Below are positions 49,769-58,913 of a DNA stretch of 64,000 nt, piece after piece. The position numbers were made by a program, and so were the translations under genes. Numbering within the stretch: position 1 is the first letter of the stretch; each line of letters starts with the position of its first letter. The DNA is taken from positions 1-64,000 of the forward strand of contig NZ_NMUL01000006.1 in NCBI RefSeq assembly GCF_002234595.1. Reading direction: 5' to 3'. The notes under the pieces were generated by a model. The model saw only the letters and a program-made list of their open reading frames with translations. It was not told where the DNA came from and searched no databases. The DNA is from Amycolatopsis vastitatis (GTDB taxonomy: Bacteria; Actinomycetota; Actinomycetes; Mycobacteriales; Pseudonocardiaceae).

Positions 49769-52726
49769 GTGCGGTTCGAGGTCCTCGGCCCGATGACGGC
49801 CACTGTCGCGTTGCCGTCGGCGGCCCAGCCGCGGCGGCTGCTCGCCGTCCTCCTCGCCCGGGCCGGCCAGTTCGTCGGCCGCGACACCCTGGTCGACGAG
49901 CTGTGGCCCGACGGTGCGCCGGCGAGCGCGGCGGCGATCGTGCAGGTCACCGTGTCGAAGCTGCGCAAGACGCTCTCGCCCGGCCTGGGCGCCGCCGAGG
50001 CCGGGCAGCGCCTGCGCTCCGGGCCGCGAGGTTATGCGCTGGCCGTCGAGCCGGGTGAGCTGGACGCGGACGACTTCCTGACGCTGCTGTCGGCCGGTGC
50101 CGACGACCGGGCGCAGCGCCGCCGCGCGCTCGAACGGGCACTGGCGTGCTGGCGGGGCGACGCGTTCGCCGACGTCGCGGGCGGGCCGTTGCTGGAGGCG
50201 TACAAGCTGTGGCTGGAGGACCGGCGGTCGGCGGCGCTGCTGCAGCTGGTCGAGCTGGAGCTGGCCGACGGGGACGGCCGGTCCGTGGTCGAGCGGCTCG
50301 ACCCGGTCGTCGCGGCCCGTCCCGCCGACGAGCGGTTCGCCGCCCGGCTCGCGTCCGCGCTGGGCGCGGTCGGCCGCCGCGAATCGGCACTGGAGGTGCT
50401 CCGCCGGACCCGGCGCGCGCTCTGGGAAGAGGCGGGCGTGTGGCCGGGCGCGGACCTCGTCGCGGTGTACCGCCGGATCGCCGGCACGGAGTGGACGACG
50501 CCCGGGCCGCCCGCCCAGCTTCCGCCCGCGGTGCCCGACTTCACCGGCCGCGCGGCCGAGCTCGCCGACGTCGCCCGGGCGCTGCGCGGCCCGGCTCCGG
50601 TCGTGGTGCACGGGGCCGCCGGGAGCGGGAAGTCCGCGCTGGCCGTCCAGGCCGCGTGGCGGGCCCGCCGCCGGTTCCCGGACGGCCAGCTGACCGCTTC
50701 GCTGCGTGGCCCCGACGGGACGCCCGCCGACCCGGCCGCCGTGCTGACCGGGTTCCTGCGCCTGCTCGGGGCGACACCCGCGGAGCTGGCCGACCGCGCC
50801 GGGCTGACCGGGCTCTGGCGCAGCTACACCGCCGATCGCCGGCTGCTGGTGCTCCTGGAGGACGCCGCGTCCGAGACGCAGGTGCGTGCCCTGCTGCCGA
50901 GCGGGCCCGGCTGCGCCACGCTGGTCACCGCGCGACGTGCGCTCCCCGGCTTGTCCGGCGCGCGCCCGGTTCCGGTCGCCGGACTGTCCACAGAGGACGC
51001 ATGGGCGTTGCTCGCGGCGATCGCGGGAGAGTCGCGGTTGCGGGCGGAACCCGAAGCCGCGCAACGGCTTCTCGGACACTGTGCCGGTCTCGCGCTCGCC
51101 GTCCGGATCGCCGGGGTGAAGCTCGCGGCGCGGCCGGACCGGCGCGTCGCCGAACTCGCCACACGTCTCGCCGACGATCGCCGCCGGCTCGACGAGCTGA
51201 CCGCGGGCGACCTCGGCGTCCGGGCCGCGGTGACGTCGGCGCTGCGGGAACGATCCACCGCCGAGGTGTCCCTGCTGCGGCTGCTCGCCGCGTTCGGGGG
51301 ACCGGTCCCGGACTGGTGCGCGGCGGCACTGCTCGACCGGCCGCTGCACGACGCTCAGGACCGGCTCGACGCGCTGGCCGCCACGCACCTGCTGACGTCC
51401 GGCGGCACGCGGTGGGCGGTCCACCCGTTCGCCCGGCTCGTGCTGGCCGAGAGCGCGCCGGCGCCGCACGACGAGGAGGCGCTGCGCCGCGCGTGCGAGG
51501 TCGCGCTGGCGCTCGCCGAACACGCCAGGGGCCGTCCGGCACCCGGCTCGCGAAAGCCGGACCCGGCGGCGCTGCGCCGGGTCACGGCCGATCCGGCGGG
51601 CTGGGCGGCCGAGGAGACCGGGCACCTCGCCGCGGCGGTCCGGGTGGCGGGCGCGCACGGCTGGCACGAGCTGACCGGGCAGCTCGCCGACGCCTGCACC
51701 GCGCTGGCGGGCACCCCCTGGCTCGGCCACGCCGCCCGCGCCGTCTCGGTCCTCGGGCTGGCCGCGGCCCGGCGCCGCCGCGACCCCCACGCGGAGGCGG
51801 AGAAGCTCTTCGACCTCGGTTCGGTGCACTGGCAGCACGGCCGCTGGCAGCAGGCGCGCAAGTACTTCGTCATGGCCGAGCACCGCTACCGCGGGCTGGA
51901 CGACCCGCGGGGCACCGGCGCGGTGCTGGCCGCGCTCGCCGACATCCACCTCGACGCGGGCGATCCGCACACCGCAGAGGCCGAGCTGCGGGAAGCCATC
52001 GGCCTGCTGCGCGACTGCGGCGACCGCCGCGGGCAGGCGGCCGCGGCGGCGCAGCTGGGTTCGCTGGCCGAGGACGTCGGCGACGTGCGGCGCGCGGTCG
52101 AGAGCTTCGAGGTGAGCATGCTGCTCGCCCGGGAATGCGACGACAGCCGCTGGCACGACCAGGCCGCGAAGCGCTACGCCGACGTCCTGCGCCGCCAAGG
52201 CGACCACGACCAGGCGGGCGACCTGCTCGCCGGTGCGCTCGGCGGGGCTGTCCGCACCGGCGAGCGACACTGGGAGGCGCACGTCCTGCGCAGCCTCGGC
52301 GACCTGCACGCCGAGGCCGGGGAACTGGCCGACGCCCACCGCTGCCTGACGCGGTCGCTGGCGTTGTTCGAGCAGATCGGGCACCGGCACGCCGCCGCCT
52401 ACACCCACCGCAGCCTGGCCGAGGCCCGCCGCCGCGCGGGCGACCCGGCAGGCGCGCGGCGGCACCTGCGGACGGCGCTGGGCGTGTGCCGGGAGCTGGG
52501 CGATCGCCGCGGCGCCGGGTACGCCCTGCTCGGGCTGGGCCGGACCCAGGCGGGCGAAGGCGCCGGGCCTGAGGCGGCGCGGCTCCTGCGGACGTCGGCC
52601 GAGGTGTTCCGGGAGCTCGGGTTCCCGATGTGGGAGCTGCGCGCGCTGAGCGAGCTCAACGCCGTCACCAGTGAATCTCCGGCCCGGGACCGGACTCGTG
52701 AAGTCTTGGCGAAGATCAGGACCTGA
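49769..52726 (+). CDS. SARP/AfsR-type pathway regulator
   Basis: A 985-residue regulator. An OmpR-like winged helix (RFEVLGPMTATVALP to LRKTLSPGL, residues 1-95) is followed by a bacterial transcriptional activation domain (about 95-245), an NB-ARC-type ATPase with P-loop GAAGSGKSA (about 280-288) and LLVLLEDAASETQVRALLPSG, and C-terminal tetratricopeptide-like repeats (from about 660). AfsR-like proteins activate secondary metabolism, usually by binding direct repeats near the -35 of targets. No biosynthetic cluster is in the window, so it may act in trans or on the secreted protein downstream. GTG 49769 follows GGTGGGGG. TAGATT at 49722-49727 is a likely -10 box. Confidence 0.9.
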   Translation: MRFEVLGPMTATVALPSAAQPRRLLAVLLARAGQFVGRDTLVDELWPDGAPASAAAIVQVTVSKLRKTLSPGLGAAEAGQRLRSGPRGYALAVEPGELDADDFLTLLSAGADDRAQRRRALERALACWRGDAFADVAGGPLLEAYKLWLEDRRSAALLQLVELELADGDGRSVVERLDPVVAARPADERFAARLASALGAVGRRESALEVLRRTRRALWEEAGVWPGADLVAVYRRIAGTEWTTPGPPAQLPPAVPDFTGRAAELADVARALRGPAPVVVHGAAGSGKSALAVQAAWRARRRFPDGQLTASLRGPDGTPADPAAVLTGFLRLLGATPAELADRAGLTGLWRSYTADRRLLVLLEDAASETQVRALLPSGPGCATLVTARRALPGLSGARPVPVAGLSTEDAWALLAAIAGESRLRAEPEAAQRLLGHCAGLALAVRIAGVKLAARPDRRVAELATRLADDRRRLDELTAGDLGVRAAVTSALRERSTAEVSLLRLLAAFGGPVPDWCAAALLDRPLHDAQDRLDALAATHLLTSGGTRWAVHPFARLVLAESAPAPHDEEALRRACEVALALAEHARGRPAPGSRKPDPAALRRVTADPAGWAAEETGHLAAAVRVAGAHGWHELTGQLADACTALAGTPWLGHAARAVSVLGLAAARRRRDPHAEAEKLFDLGSVHWQHGRWQQARKYFVMAEHRYRGLDDPRGTGAVLAALADIHLDAGDPHTAEAELREAIGLLRDCGDRRGQAAAAAQLGSLAEDVGDVRRAVESFEVSMLLARECDDSRWHDQAAKRYADVLRRQGDHDQAGDLLAGALGGAVRTGERHWEAHVLRSLGDLHAEAGELADAHRCLTRSLALFEQIGHRHAAAYTHRSLAEARRRAGDPAGARRHLRTALGVCRELGDRRGAGYALLGLGRTQAGEGAGPEAARLLRTSAEVFRELGFPMWELRALSELNAVTSESPARDRTREVLAKIRT

Positions 52727-52825
52727 CGAGCGTCCCGGCGTCCCGCGCCGCCGGGTGTTTGGCGAAGTTATGGCCGTCCCGATTTGGCTGCCGCAGTCGG
52801 ATTGTCGTACTGAGGGAGACAAGCC

Positions 52826-53335
52826 ATGCGAGGACGACGGATGCTGGTACGGGCGGGTCTGGGGCTGACCGCTTCGGCCGCGACCGTGTTGTTCGCGGCC
52901 ATCGGTACCGCGTCGGCGAGTGTCGAGGTCACCAAGCTCACGCAGGCGCAGGCCGCGTCGCAGCTGTCCGCCGCCGGGGTCACGCACTCGTCGAGCGGGA
53001 ACTGCACCGACCGCAACAACTCCACCTGCACGTCCTACGAGCAGATCAACCAGAGCACGGTCGACGGCGTGATCACGCTGAAGCGGGCCGGCGGCTGCGC
53101 GGTCAACATCACCGGGGGCACCGAGACCGGGCACGCGTCGGGCACCTACAGCCACTGGAACGGCTACAAGGTGGACACCGCGCACAACAGCTGCCTCGAC
53201 GGCTACATCAAGAACACCTTCACCTACATCGGCCTGCGTGCCGACGGCTACCCGCAGTGGAAGGCGGCGTCCGGCAACCTCTACGCCGACGAGGGCAACC
53301 ACTGGGACATCACCTACTACACCTGCGGCTGCTGA
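52826..53335 (+). CDS. small secreted cysteine-rich protein, peptidase M15-like
   Basis: A 169-residue exported protein. Signal peptide to about residue 32 (LTASAATVLFAAIGTASAS). The mature part of 137 residues has six cysteines (60, 68, 91, 123, 167, 169). GHASGTYSHWNGYKVD gives His110 and Asp117 in the HxxGxxxD spacing of M15 D-Ala-D-Ala peptidases, and GNHWD gives a third ligand at His159. Similar short secreted proteins occur in streptomycetes. It may be a zinc peptidase acting on peptidoglycan, but activity is inferred. GGGAGACAAGCC precedes the ATG. It lies 99 nt downstream of the SARP gene and has its own terminator. Confidence 0.75.
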   Translation: MRGRRMLVRAGLGLTASAATVLFAAIGTASASVEVTKLTQAQAASQLSAAGVTHSSSGNCTDRNNSTCTSYEQINQSTVDGVITLKRAGGCAVNITGGTETGHASGTYSHWNGYKVDTAHNSCLDGYIKNTFTYIGLRADGYPQWKAASGNLYADEGNHWDITYYTCGC

Positions 53336-53340
53336 CCGCC

Positions 53341-53384
53341 GGCCGGGGCCTGCCCGCTTTGAGGGCGGCGGGCAGGCCCCGGCC
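53341..53384. terminator. 17-bp stem-loop between convergent genes
   Basis: GGCCGGGGCCTGCCCGC (53341-53357) pairs with 53368-53384. It begins 5 nt after the secreted protein's stop and ends 2 nt before the LigD-like stop, so it can serve both. Confidence 0.85.
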
Positions 53385-53386
53385 GC

Positions 53387-54454
53387 TCAGTTCTCGATCA
53401 GCACCCAGTCACCGGAGCCGTCGCCGGGCCGGTACGGGCTGTCGGCCCGTTTCGCGACGACGCCGGGCAGCCCGTGCTGCCGGCTGGCCCCGGCGACGGC
53501 TTCCCCACCGCCCAGGTAGTAGCGCGGCACCTGCCAGTGCCGGCCGGCCACCCCGAGGTCGTCCAGGAGCTCCCGGCGGGCGGTGTAGGGCAGGTCGAGG
53601 GTCGCCTTGCCGTCGAGGTGCAGGACGTCGGAGGCGAAGTAGAAGACCGGGCAGCGGGCCGTGAGCCGCTTGGCGGCGTTGCCGTCGGCGCGCCGGCGTT
53701 CGTCGAGGCCGCCCGGGTGGGGCTTGCCGTCCTTCACCACCACGACTTCGCCGTCCAGCAGCACTTCCGTGGATCCGAGCTGCTCGCCCAGCTTGTGCAG
53801 CTCGGGGTAGCGGCCGGTGACGTCGGCGCCGGTTTCGTCGTGCGCGGTGACGCGGCCGCCGCAGATCAGCAGCATCGTGCGCAGGCCGCCCCAGGCGAAC
53901 TCGTAGGCCCAGGCGTCGTCGTCGGGCGGCAGGTCGCCCGGCACCGCCGTCATCGGCTCCAGGAACTCCGGCGCGTCCTGGTGGCCCGGCTCGGCGGGGT
54001 CGAGGCGGCGGAGCGTCCAGTCGCGGCCGTCCTCGTCGTGCCGGTTGAGGAACAGGTACTTGCCGCGCGCGCGTTCGCCGTGGAAGACGACTTCGACCTT
54101 GTGGTCGTTCCAGTGCAGGGTTTCGTACTTCCCGGTGTCCCACACGGTCATCCGGCCACCGCCGTATTCACCGGCCGGGATCTCGCCCTCGAAGGTGAGG
54201 TACTCCAGGGGGTGGTCCTCGGTGTGCACGGCGAGCCGGGGCACGCCGGGGGAGAGCGGCAAGCCCTTCGGCACCGCCCACGACACGAGCACGCCGTCGC
54301 GTTCCAGCCGGAAATCCCAGTGCAGCCGGGTCGCGTGGTGCTCCTGGATGACGAAGAGGTCGTCGTCCCCCGGCTGCGGCGGACCGCCGGGCCAAGGCTC
54401 GCTCGTGCGGTCGCGGCTGCGCTTGGCGCGGTATTCCTCGAGTCTGTCGGCCAT
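53387..54454 (-). CDS. LigD-like 3'-phosphoesterase fused to a degenerate DNA ligase domain
   Basis: A 355-residue protein. Residues 30-150 are a LigD-type phosphoesterase with a complete active site: His39, His45, Asp47, Arg49 (HHATRLHWDFRLE) and HPLEY (His81, Tyr85). From about 165 it resembles an ATP-dependent ligase adenylation domain, but motif I (normally KxDG) reads AWGG at 187-190, so the AMP-accepting lysine is lost. Motif III (LDGEVVV) and a motif IV-like VVAKRADSPYRPG remain. The protein stops at DWVLIEN with no OB fold. It can process 3' ends but should not ligate. A Ku gene lies 9 kb away. Confidence 0.88.
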   Translation of the reverse strand: MADRLEEYRAKRSRDRTSEPWPGGPPQPGDDDLFVIQEHHATRLHWDFRLERDGVLVSWAVPKGLPLSPGVPRLAVHTEDHPLEYLTFEGEIPAGEYGGGRMTVWDTGKYETLHWNDHKVEVVFHGERARGKYLFLNRHDEDGRDWTLRRLDPAEPGHQDAPEFLEPMTAVPGDLPPDDDAWAYEFAWGGLRTMLLICGGRVTAHDETGADVTGRYPELHKLGEQLGSTEVLLDGEVVVVKDGKPHPGGLDERRRADGNAAKRLTARCPVFYFASDVLHLDGKATLDLPYTARRELLDDLGVAGRHWQVPRYYLGGGEAVAGASRQHGLPGVVAKRADSPYRPGDGSGDWVLIEN

Positions 54455-54508
54455 CGCCGCCCCAGTACCCCTTCGGCTCGGGAGCTTCCAGGGTACCGGG
54501 GGACGACG

Positions 54509-56521
54509 TCAGTCCGTTTCCGCCATGGCTTCGGCGAACTGGGCCGCGTACAGCCGCGCGTAGGCGCCACCGCTGCGCAGCAGCGTTTCGTGTTCGCCCT
54601 GTTCGACGATCCGGCCGTGCTCCATCACGAGGATGACGTCCGCGTCGCGGATCGTCGACAGGCGGTGGGCGATGACGAAGCTGGTGCGCCCGCTGCGCAG
54701 CGAGTTCATCGCCCGCTGGATGAGCACCTCGGTGCGGGTGTCGACCGAGCTGGTCGCCTCGTCCAGGATGAGGACGGCCGGCCTGGCCAGGAACGCCCGC
54801 GCCACCGTGATCAGCTGCTTTTCGCCCGCGCTGACCGTGCCGCCTTCGTCGTCGAGCACCGTTTCGTACCCGTCCGGCAGCGTGCGGACGAAGCGGTCGA
54901 CGTAGGTCGCCTGCGCCGCTTCGACGATCTCCTCGCGGCTCGGATCGTCCGCGCCGTAGGCGATGTTCTCCGCGATCGTGCCGCCGAAGAGCCACGCGTC
55001 CTGCAGCACCATGCCGGTCTGGTCGCGCAGTTCCTCGCGGTTCATCTCCGCGATGTCGACGCCGTCGAGCGTGATCCGCCCGCTGTCGAGCTCGTAGAAC
55101 CGCATGAGCAGGTTGACCAGCGTCGTCTTCCCCGCCCCGGTCGGGCCGACGATCGCCACCGTCTGGCCGGGTTCCACGGTCAGCGACAGGTTGTCGATCA
55201 GCGGCTTGTCCGGCAGGTAGCGGAAAGAGACGTCCTGGAACTCGACCCGCCCGCGGACCACGGACGGCCGCTGCGGGTCGGCCGGCTCCGGTGCCTGCTC
55301 CTCGGCGTCGAGCAGCGCGAACACCCGCTCGGCCGAAGCGACGCCGGACTGCAGCAGGTTCGCCATGCTGGCGATCTGGGTCACCGGCTGGCTGAACTGG
55401 CGCGAGTACTGGATGAACGCCTGCACCTCGCCGAGGGTGAGGTTGCCCGACGCGACGCGCAGCGCGCCGATCACCGCCACCAGCACGTAGCTGAGGTTGC
55501 CGATGAACATCATCGCCGGCTGGATCATCCCGGAGATGAACTGCGCGCGGAAGCTCGCCTCGTACAGGGTTGTGTTCTGCTTGTCGAAGATCGCCGCGGA
55601 CTCCTCGTGGCGGCCGAACACCTTGACCAGCGAGTGCCCGGTGTACATCTCCTCGACGTGCGCGTTGAGCTTGCCGGTCGTCGACCACTGCTTGATGAAG
55701 TTCGGCTGCGCGCGCTTCCCGATCTTCGCCGCGATGACCGCCGAAAGCGGCACGGTGAGCAGGACGAACACCGCGAGCAGCGGCGAGATCAGGAACATCA
55801 TGATCAGCACGCCGATCACCGTCAGCAGCGACGAGACGATCTGCGAAAGCGTCTGCTGCAGCGACATCGCCAGGTTGTCGATGTCGTTGGTGACCCGGGA
55901 AAGGACCTCGCCGCGCGGCTGGCGGTCGAAGTACTTCAGCGGCAGCCGGGCGAACTTCGCCTCGACGTCCTCGCGCAGCCGGTACACCGCGTGCTGCACC
56001 AGCGTCGTCGTCAACCGGGCCTGGATCAGCCCGAAGAACGACGCGACGACGAACAGCGCCAGCACGATGAGCAGGATCTGGCCGACCTTGTGGAAGTCGA
56101 TGCCGACGCCGGGGACGAGGTCGACGCGGCCGTAGATGTCGGCGAGCGTGCCGTCACCGCGGGCGCGCAGCCCGGCGACGATCTGTTCCTTGGTCACGCC
56201 CGGTGGCACCTGCTTGCCGAGCACGCCGGCGAGGATCGCGTCGGTGGCCTGGCCGAGGATCTTGGGCCCGATCACGGTCAGTGCGACGCTCACCGCGCCC
56301 AGCACGAGCACGCCGATCAGGTACAGCCGCTGCGGGGCGAGCATCCGCAGCAGCCGCTTGAGGGATCCCTTGAAGTCCAGGGCTTTCTCCGGCGGCGCGC
56401 CACCGGCCATGAAGCGGGCCGCCGGTCCGCCGGCCGCGGCCCCGGTGTTGCGGTTCCGCTGGGCGACCGGGCGTTCCCCCGCGTCGGTGACGGCGGCTTT
56501 CGGCGATTCCGTGGTACTCAC
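54509..56521 (-). CDS. ABC exporter half-transporter B (catalytic Walker B, degenerate signature)
   Basis: A 670-residue membrane-ATPase fusion. After a soluble start of about 60 residues come six helices (YLIGVLVLGAVSVALTV onward) and an ATPase with Walker A GPTGAGKTT, signature VSAGEKQLI (normally LSGGQ), Walker B VLILDEATSSVD with catalytic Glu, and switch histidine VIAHRLSTI. Its partner upstream has the opposite pattern, so the pair forms a heterodimer with one working ATP site. Likely substrates are drugs or lipids. GTG at 56521 follows GGAGGCGGC and overlaps the partner's stop (GTGA). Confidence 0.94.
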   Translation of the reverse strand: MSTTESPKAAVTDAGERPVAQRNRNTGAAAGGPAARFMAGGAPPEKALDFKGSLKRLLRMLAPQRLYLIGVLVLGAVSVALTVIGPKILGQATDAILAGVLGKQVPPGVTKEQIVAGLRARGDGTLADIYGRVDLVPGVGIDFHKVGQILLIVLALFVVASFFGLIQARLTTTLVQHAVYRLREDVEAKFARLPLKYFDRQPRGEVLSRVTNDIDNLAMSLQQTLSQIVSSLLTVIGVLIMMFLISPLLAVFVLLTVPLSAVIAAKIGKRAQPNFIKQWSTTGKLNAHVEEMYTGHSLVKVFGRHEESAAIFDKQNTTLYEASFRAQFISGMIQPAMMFIGNLSYVLVAVIGALRVASGNLTLGEVQAFIQYSRQFSQPVTQIASMANLLQSGVASAERVFALLDAEEQAPEPADPQRPSVVRGRVEFQDVSFRYLPDKPLIDNLSLTVEPGQTVAIVGPTGAGKTTLVNLLMRFYELDSGRITLDGVDIAEMNREELRDQTGMVLQDAWLFGGTIAENIAYGADDPSREEIVEAAQATYVDRFVRTLPDGYETVLDDEGGTVSAGEKQLITVARAFLARPAVLILDEATSSVDTRTEVLIQRAMNSLRSGRTSFVIAHRLSTIRDADVILVMEHGRIVEQGEHETLLRSGGAYARLYAAQFAEAMAETD

Positions 56522-58251
56522 GCCGCCTCCTGTTCGGTCAGCTGGGACAGCACGATCTCCCGGTAGGTTTCGTTGCCGTCCATGAGTTCGTGGTGGGTGC
56601 CGGTGCCGACGACGCGGCCTTCGTCGAGGACGATGATGCGGTCGGCGCTGCGGATGGTGCTGACCCGCTGGGCGACGATGACCACCGTCGCGTCGGCGGT
56701 TTCCGATACGAGCGCGCGGCGCAAGGCCGCGTCGGTCGCGTAGTCCAGCGCCGAGAACGAGTCGTCGAACAGGTAGATCTCCGGCTTGTGCACCAGCATC
56801 CGGGCGATCGCGAGCCGCTGGCGCTGGCCACCCGAGACGTTCGTGCCGCCTTGGGCGATCGGCGCGTCCAGGCCCTCGGGCATCGCTTCGACGAAGTCCT
56901 TGCCCTGCGCCACTTCCAGCGCGTGCCACAGCTCTTCGTCGGTCGCGTCCGGGTTGCCGTAGCGCAGGTTGCTCGCCACCGTGCCGGCGAACAGGTACGG
57001 CTTCTGCGGCACCAGCCCGACCGCGCGGGCGAGCACCGCCGGGTCGAGGTCGCGCACGTCGACGCCGTCGACCTTCACCGTGCCGCGGGTGGCGTCCATC
57101 AGCCGGGGGATCAGGTTGAGCAGCGTGGTCTTGCCGGTGCCGGTCGACCCGATCACGGCGGTGGTCTCACCCGGCCGCCCGATCAGCGAAATGTCCTGCA
57201 GGACCGGCTTTTCCGCGCCCGGGTAGCGGAACTCGACCCCGGAGAGCTCCAGGTGCCCGTGCACCGTGCCGGGGCTGACCGGCGAGACCGGCGGGCGCAC
57301 GCTGGACTCGGTGTCGAGAACCTCGCTGATCCGCTCGGCGCTGACCTCCGCGCGCGGCACCATCATGAACATGAACGTGGCCATCATGATGGCCATCAGG
57401 ATCTGCAGCAGGTAGGACAGGAACGCCGTCATGGCCCCGATCTGCATGCTGCCGGAGTCGATGCGCTGCCCGCCGAACCACAGCACCGCGACACTGGAGA
57501 CGTTCACGACCAGCATGACGATCGGGAACATCAGCGCCATCAGCCGCCCGACCCGCAGCGACACGGTGAGCAGCTGGTCGTTGGCGACGTCGAAGCGTTC
57601 CCGTTCGCGGGAGTCGCGGACGAACGCGCGGATGACGCGGATGCCCATGATCTGCTCGCGCAGGATCTGGTTGATCCGGTCGATCCGCACCTGCATCAGC
57701 CGGAACGCGGGCCGCATCTTGGCGATGATCGTGCCGACCGCCACCCCCAGCACCGGCACGATGACCAGCAGCAGCGAGGACAGCGGCACGTCGAGGTTCA
57801 GCGCCAGGATGATCCCGCCGACGCACATGATCGGCGCCGACACCATCAGCGTCAGAGTCATCAGCACCAGCATCTGGACCTGCTGGACGTCGTTGGTGGT
57901 GCGGGTGATCAGCGACGGCGTGCCGAACTGGCCGACCTCGCGGGCCGAGAAGTCCTGCACGCGGTGGAAGACCCCGGCGCGGAGGTCGCGCCCGATCGCC
58001 ATCGCCGTGCGGGCGCCGAAGTACACCGCGCCGATCGAGCCGGCGATCTGCGCGACGGTCACCGCGAGCATCACGGCGCCGACGCGCACGATGTAGCCCA
58101 TGTCGCCCTTGATCAGGCCGTTGTCGACGATGTCGGCGTTCAGCGTCGGCAGGTAGAGCATGGCGATCGTCTGCACGAGCTGCAGCAGGACGATCACCCA
58201 CAGCGTGCCCCGGTACGGGCGCAGGTAACTGCGCAGGAGCTTGACTAGCAC
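56518..58251 (-). CDS. ABC exporter half-transporter A (degenerate catalytic site)
   Basis: A 577-residue half-transporter with six helices (TLWVIVLLQLVQTIAMLYL onward) and an ATPase with Walker A GSTGTGKTT and a good signature VSGGQRQRLAIARM. After Walker B the catalytic Glu is replaced (LFDDSFSALD), and the switch histidine is Gln (VAQRVSTI). This is the non-catalytic half expected for heterodimeric exporters of the TmrAB/BmrCD type. GTG 58251 follows GGGGGAA and overlaps the TetR stop by 7 nt, so TetR, A and B form one operon. Confidence 0.94.
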   Translation of the reverse strand: MLVKLLRSYLRPYRGTLWVIVLLQLVQTIAMLYLPTLNADIVDNGLIKGDMGYIVRVGAVMLAVTVAQIAGSIGAVYFGARTAMAIGRDLRAGVFHRVQDFSAREVGQFGTPSLITRTTNDVQQVQMLVLMTLTLMVSAPIMCVGGIILALNLDVPLSSLLLVIVPVLGVAVGTIIAKMRPAFRLMQVRIDRINQILREQIMGIRVIRAFVRDSRERERFDVANDQLLTVSLRVGRLMALMFPIVMLVVNVSSVAVLWFGGQRIDSGSMQIGAMTAFLSYLLQILMAIMMATFMFMMVPRAEVSAERISEVLDTESSVRPPVSPVSPGTVHGHLELSGVEFRYPGAEKPVLQDISLIGRPGETTAVIGSTGTGKTTLLNLIPRLMDATRGTVKVDGVDVRDLDPAVLARAVGLVPQKPYLFAGTVASNLRYGNPDATDEELWHALEVAQGKDFVEAMPEGLDAPIAQGGTNVSGGQRQRLAIARMLVHKPEIYLFDDSFSALDYATDAALRRALVSETADATVVIVAQRVSTIRSADRIIVLDEGRVVGTGTHHELMDGNETYREIVLSQLTEQEAA

Positions 58252-58907
58252 AACGATTCCCCCAGTGGAGTGGTGGTGTTCGGTTCGGGTTCGGGTGCGG
58301 TGCCGCCGGTCAGGGTCGGCATCCCGGCGGCCAGCTCGTCCAGCAACCGCTCCAGGGTCGGCAGGAGCGGTTCGCCTTCGGTGAACCAGTTGACGAAGGC
58401 GACGCGGACGGCGCTTTCCACCGAGGAGGCCATCAGCCGGCACAGCAGGTGGTCCACACCGCCCACCCGTTTCGCGATCGTTTCGGCGAGGACCCGCTCG
58501 ACCGCCGCGTGGGCGTTCAGGAATTCGCCACGCAGCATGAGCTGGCCCATCAGCTCCCGGATACGCGCAACATACGCGCGATCCGGCTCGCCTTCACGTG
58601 AATATTGCTCGAGCACGGCCTGCTTGACGGAGTCCCAGAGCGGCTCGCCTTCCGGCCGGTTGAGCAGCGCTTCGCGCATGCCCTCGTGCCGGTCGACGAC
58701 CAGCGCGCAGACCGCCTGCTCCTTGCTGGAGAAGTAGTTGTTGAATGTGCGGGGGGAGACGCCCACTTCGTTGGCGATGTCCTCCACCCGGACGTTCTCC
58801 AGCCCGCGGTCCAGCGTGAGCCGCAGCGCCGCCTGCGCGAGCGCCCGGCGGGCTTCGCGCTTCTTCCGCTCGCGCAGGGTCAGCTTCGGGGGTTCTTCCG
58901 GCGGCAT
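58245..58907 (-). CDS. TetR-family repressor of the ABC exporter
   Basis: A 220-residue protein. The helix-turn-helix is in NVRVEDIANEVGVSPRTFNNYFSSKEQAV (about 38-66), and the C-terminal ligand domain is typical in length. It is the first gene of the operon with the two exporter genes. Two palindromes TTGCG-N5-CGCAA lie over its promoter, so it most likely represses the operon until an exporter substrate binds. ATG 58907 has a -10 box 6 nt upstream, consistent with a leaderless mRNA. Confidence 0.93.
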   Translation of the reverse strand: MPPEEPPKLTLRERKKREARRALAQAALRLTLDRGLENVRVEDIANEVGVSPRTFNNYFSSKEQAVCALVVDRHEGMREALLNRPEGEPLWDSVKQAVLEQYSREGEPDRAYVARIRELMGQLMLRGEFLNAHAAVERVLAETIAKRVGGVDHLLCRLMASSVESAVRVAFVNWFTEGEPLLPTLERLLDELAAGMPTLTGGTAPEPEPNTTTPLGESLC

Positions 58908-58913
58908 GTGCAG

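Noticed and set aside
49727..53302. A 1191-codon minus-strand frame antisense to the SARP gene
   Set aside because: No recognisable domain. The plus-strand SARP protein has a complete winged helix, P-loop and repeats.
49769..54454. Secondary-metabolite gene cluster around the SARP regulator
   Set aside because: No biosynthetic enzymes such as PKS, NRPS or terpene synthases are present; the neighbours are a secreted mini-protein, a DNA-repair-type protein and an exporter.
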